From RYN-230 sp963770535 (GTDB lineage: Bacteria > Actinomycetota > Actinomycetes > Streptosporangiales > Streptosporangiaceae), in the NCBI GenBank assembly GCA_963770535.1, contig CAVYPZ010000004.1, positions 1,240,001 to 1,304,000 of the forward strand: a DNA stretch of 64,000 bases, read 5' to 3'. The notes beneath the pieces are model-generated. The model was given only the letters and a program-made list of their open reading frames with translations. It ran no database searches and had not been told where the DNA came from. Below are positions 63,644-64,000 of the stretch, in pieces. Positions within the stretch are counted from its first letter, which is position 1. Every line of letters begins with the position of its first letter. The position numbers and the translations under genes are program-made.

Positions 63644-64000
63644 GTGCTGATCAAGTGGATCAGGTGCGGCGTTACTGACCGCGGGGCGTTCGGGTCCGGC
63701 CAGCAAGCCTGGGCAGGCCTGCGTGGCCTGCCGGGGTTCCTCGGCCAGGGCGGAGGCTGGAGCCGCCGCGAACCCGGCGTGGCGCACGTCTTTGGCTGCT
63801 GGGCGGATCAGCCCAGTTACGGGAGATTCATGGCGGAGGCCCACGACGGCATCGCGAGCGCTCAGGCCGGCACCTACGACGCGATCGAGGTCCGACTCTT
63901 CGAGCACCTCACGGACATCGGTGAGCGCTTTCCGGCCGGCTTTGCCGGTGCCTCGCTGGCGCGGCTCGCGTACTGCCAGGTGAAGGCGGGCCGTCAGGCA
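63644..64000 (+). CDS. DUF4937 (YdbC-like) family protein, partial
   Basis: From GTG 63644 the frame runs off the right edge (119 codons seen). LIKWIRCGVTDRGAFGSGQQ, AWAGLRGLPGFLGQGGGWSR, REPGVAHVFGCWADQPSYGR, FMAEAHDGIASAQAGTYDAI and EVRLFEHLTDIGE match the ferredoxin-like DUF4937 pattern of monooxygenase-type folds. Function unknown. The start has no strong SD. Confidence 0.85.
   Translation, partial: MLIKWIRCGVTDRGAFGSGQQAWAGLRGLPGFLGQGGGWSRREPGVAHVFGCWADQPSYGRFMAEAHDGIASAQAGTYDAIEVRLFEHLTDIGERFPAGFAGASLARLAYCQVKAGRQA

Overview
The window is high-GC DNA (roughly 70% by eye) from an actinobacterium. Actinomycete-type Shine-Dalgarno sites, frequent GTG starts, ATGA/GTGA-coupled genes, several F420-type enzymes (LLM oxidoreductase, PPOX-like and Ddn-like proteins), GAF-ANTAR proteins and very large MalT-type LuxR regulators all point to a soil or filamentous actinomycete. 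A Streptosporangiales-like host is my inference, not something the sequence proves. I saw no rRNA, tRNA, CRISPR array, transposase or phage module.

Layout. 1-6.1 kb: a partial cNMP-binding/FAD reductase, a diverged smpB, a TetR/SRPBCC divergent pair, a cupin, and a coupled methyltransferase plus carboxymuconolactone-decarboxylase-like pair. 6.2-10.4 kb: a three-gene minus-strand operon kaiC > kaiB > a fusion of a HAD-type phosphatase and a HerA/FtsK-like ATPase. 10.6-20.4 kb: hemerythrin, YaaH/SatP-type transporter, a VapBC pair, two TMEM175-type channels and a coupled GH63-like/glgX carbohydrate operon. 20.5-24.9 kb: TetR, PPOX-like, DoxX, a hydroxyisobutyrate-dehydrogenase-like enzyme and two decayed MFS transporters. 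24.9-34 kb: the first MalT-like regulator with a divergent small protein, then isochorismatase-like, AlkA, SDR, MBL-fold and LLM genes and tandem GAF-ANTAR genes. 34-38 kb: mostly broken genes. 38-46.5 kb: DUF2254 protein, two more MalT-like regulators, DUF7144 protein and a second small protein. 46.5-54.3 kb: sulfatase, PPK2, SulP, Na+/H+ antiporter, YihY. 54.3-64 kb: broken MscS, Ddn-like, broken DUF4389 protein, a YrhK-like membrane protein, a LuxR remnant, HdeD, NAD(P)-binding protein, a histidine kinase with a degenerate partner, and a DUF4937 gene running off the edge.

Two observations stand out. First, kaiC and kaiB are coupled to a third gene joining a duplicated 42-residue module, a HAD phosphatase and a HerA-like ATPase; no kaiA is visible. 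Second, a palindrome TCACCC-N5/6-GGGTGA (with a TCACCA-N5-CGGYGA variant) recurs at ten intergenic places. These lie before the GH63/glgX operon, a TMEM175 channel, the SDR, MBL-fold, sulfatase, SulP/PPK2 and HdeD genes, and beside every MalT-type LuxR gene in the window, including the remnant. I read it as a local stress or energy regulon driven by those LuxR regulators; that link is inference.

At least seven genes carry frameshifts or internal deletions (two MFS, SDR, DUF1254/1214, MscS, DUF4389, an unidentified gene, and the N-terminus of ppk2). This means either active gene decay or indel errors in the assembly. The clean internal deletions in the DHA2-type MFS and MscS genes argue for at least some real decay.
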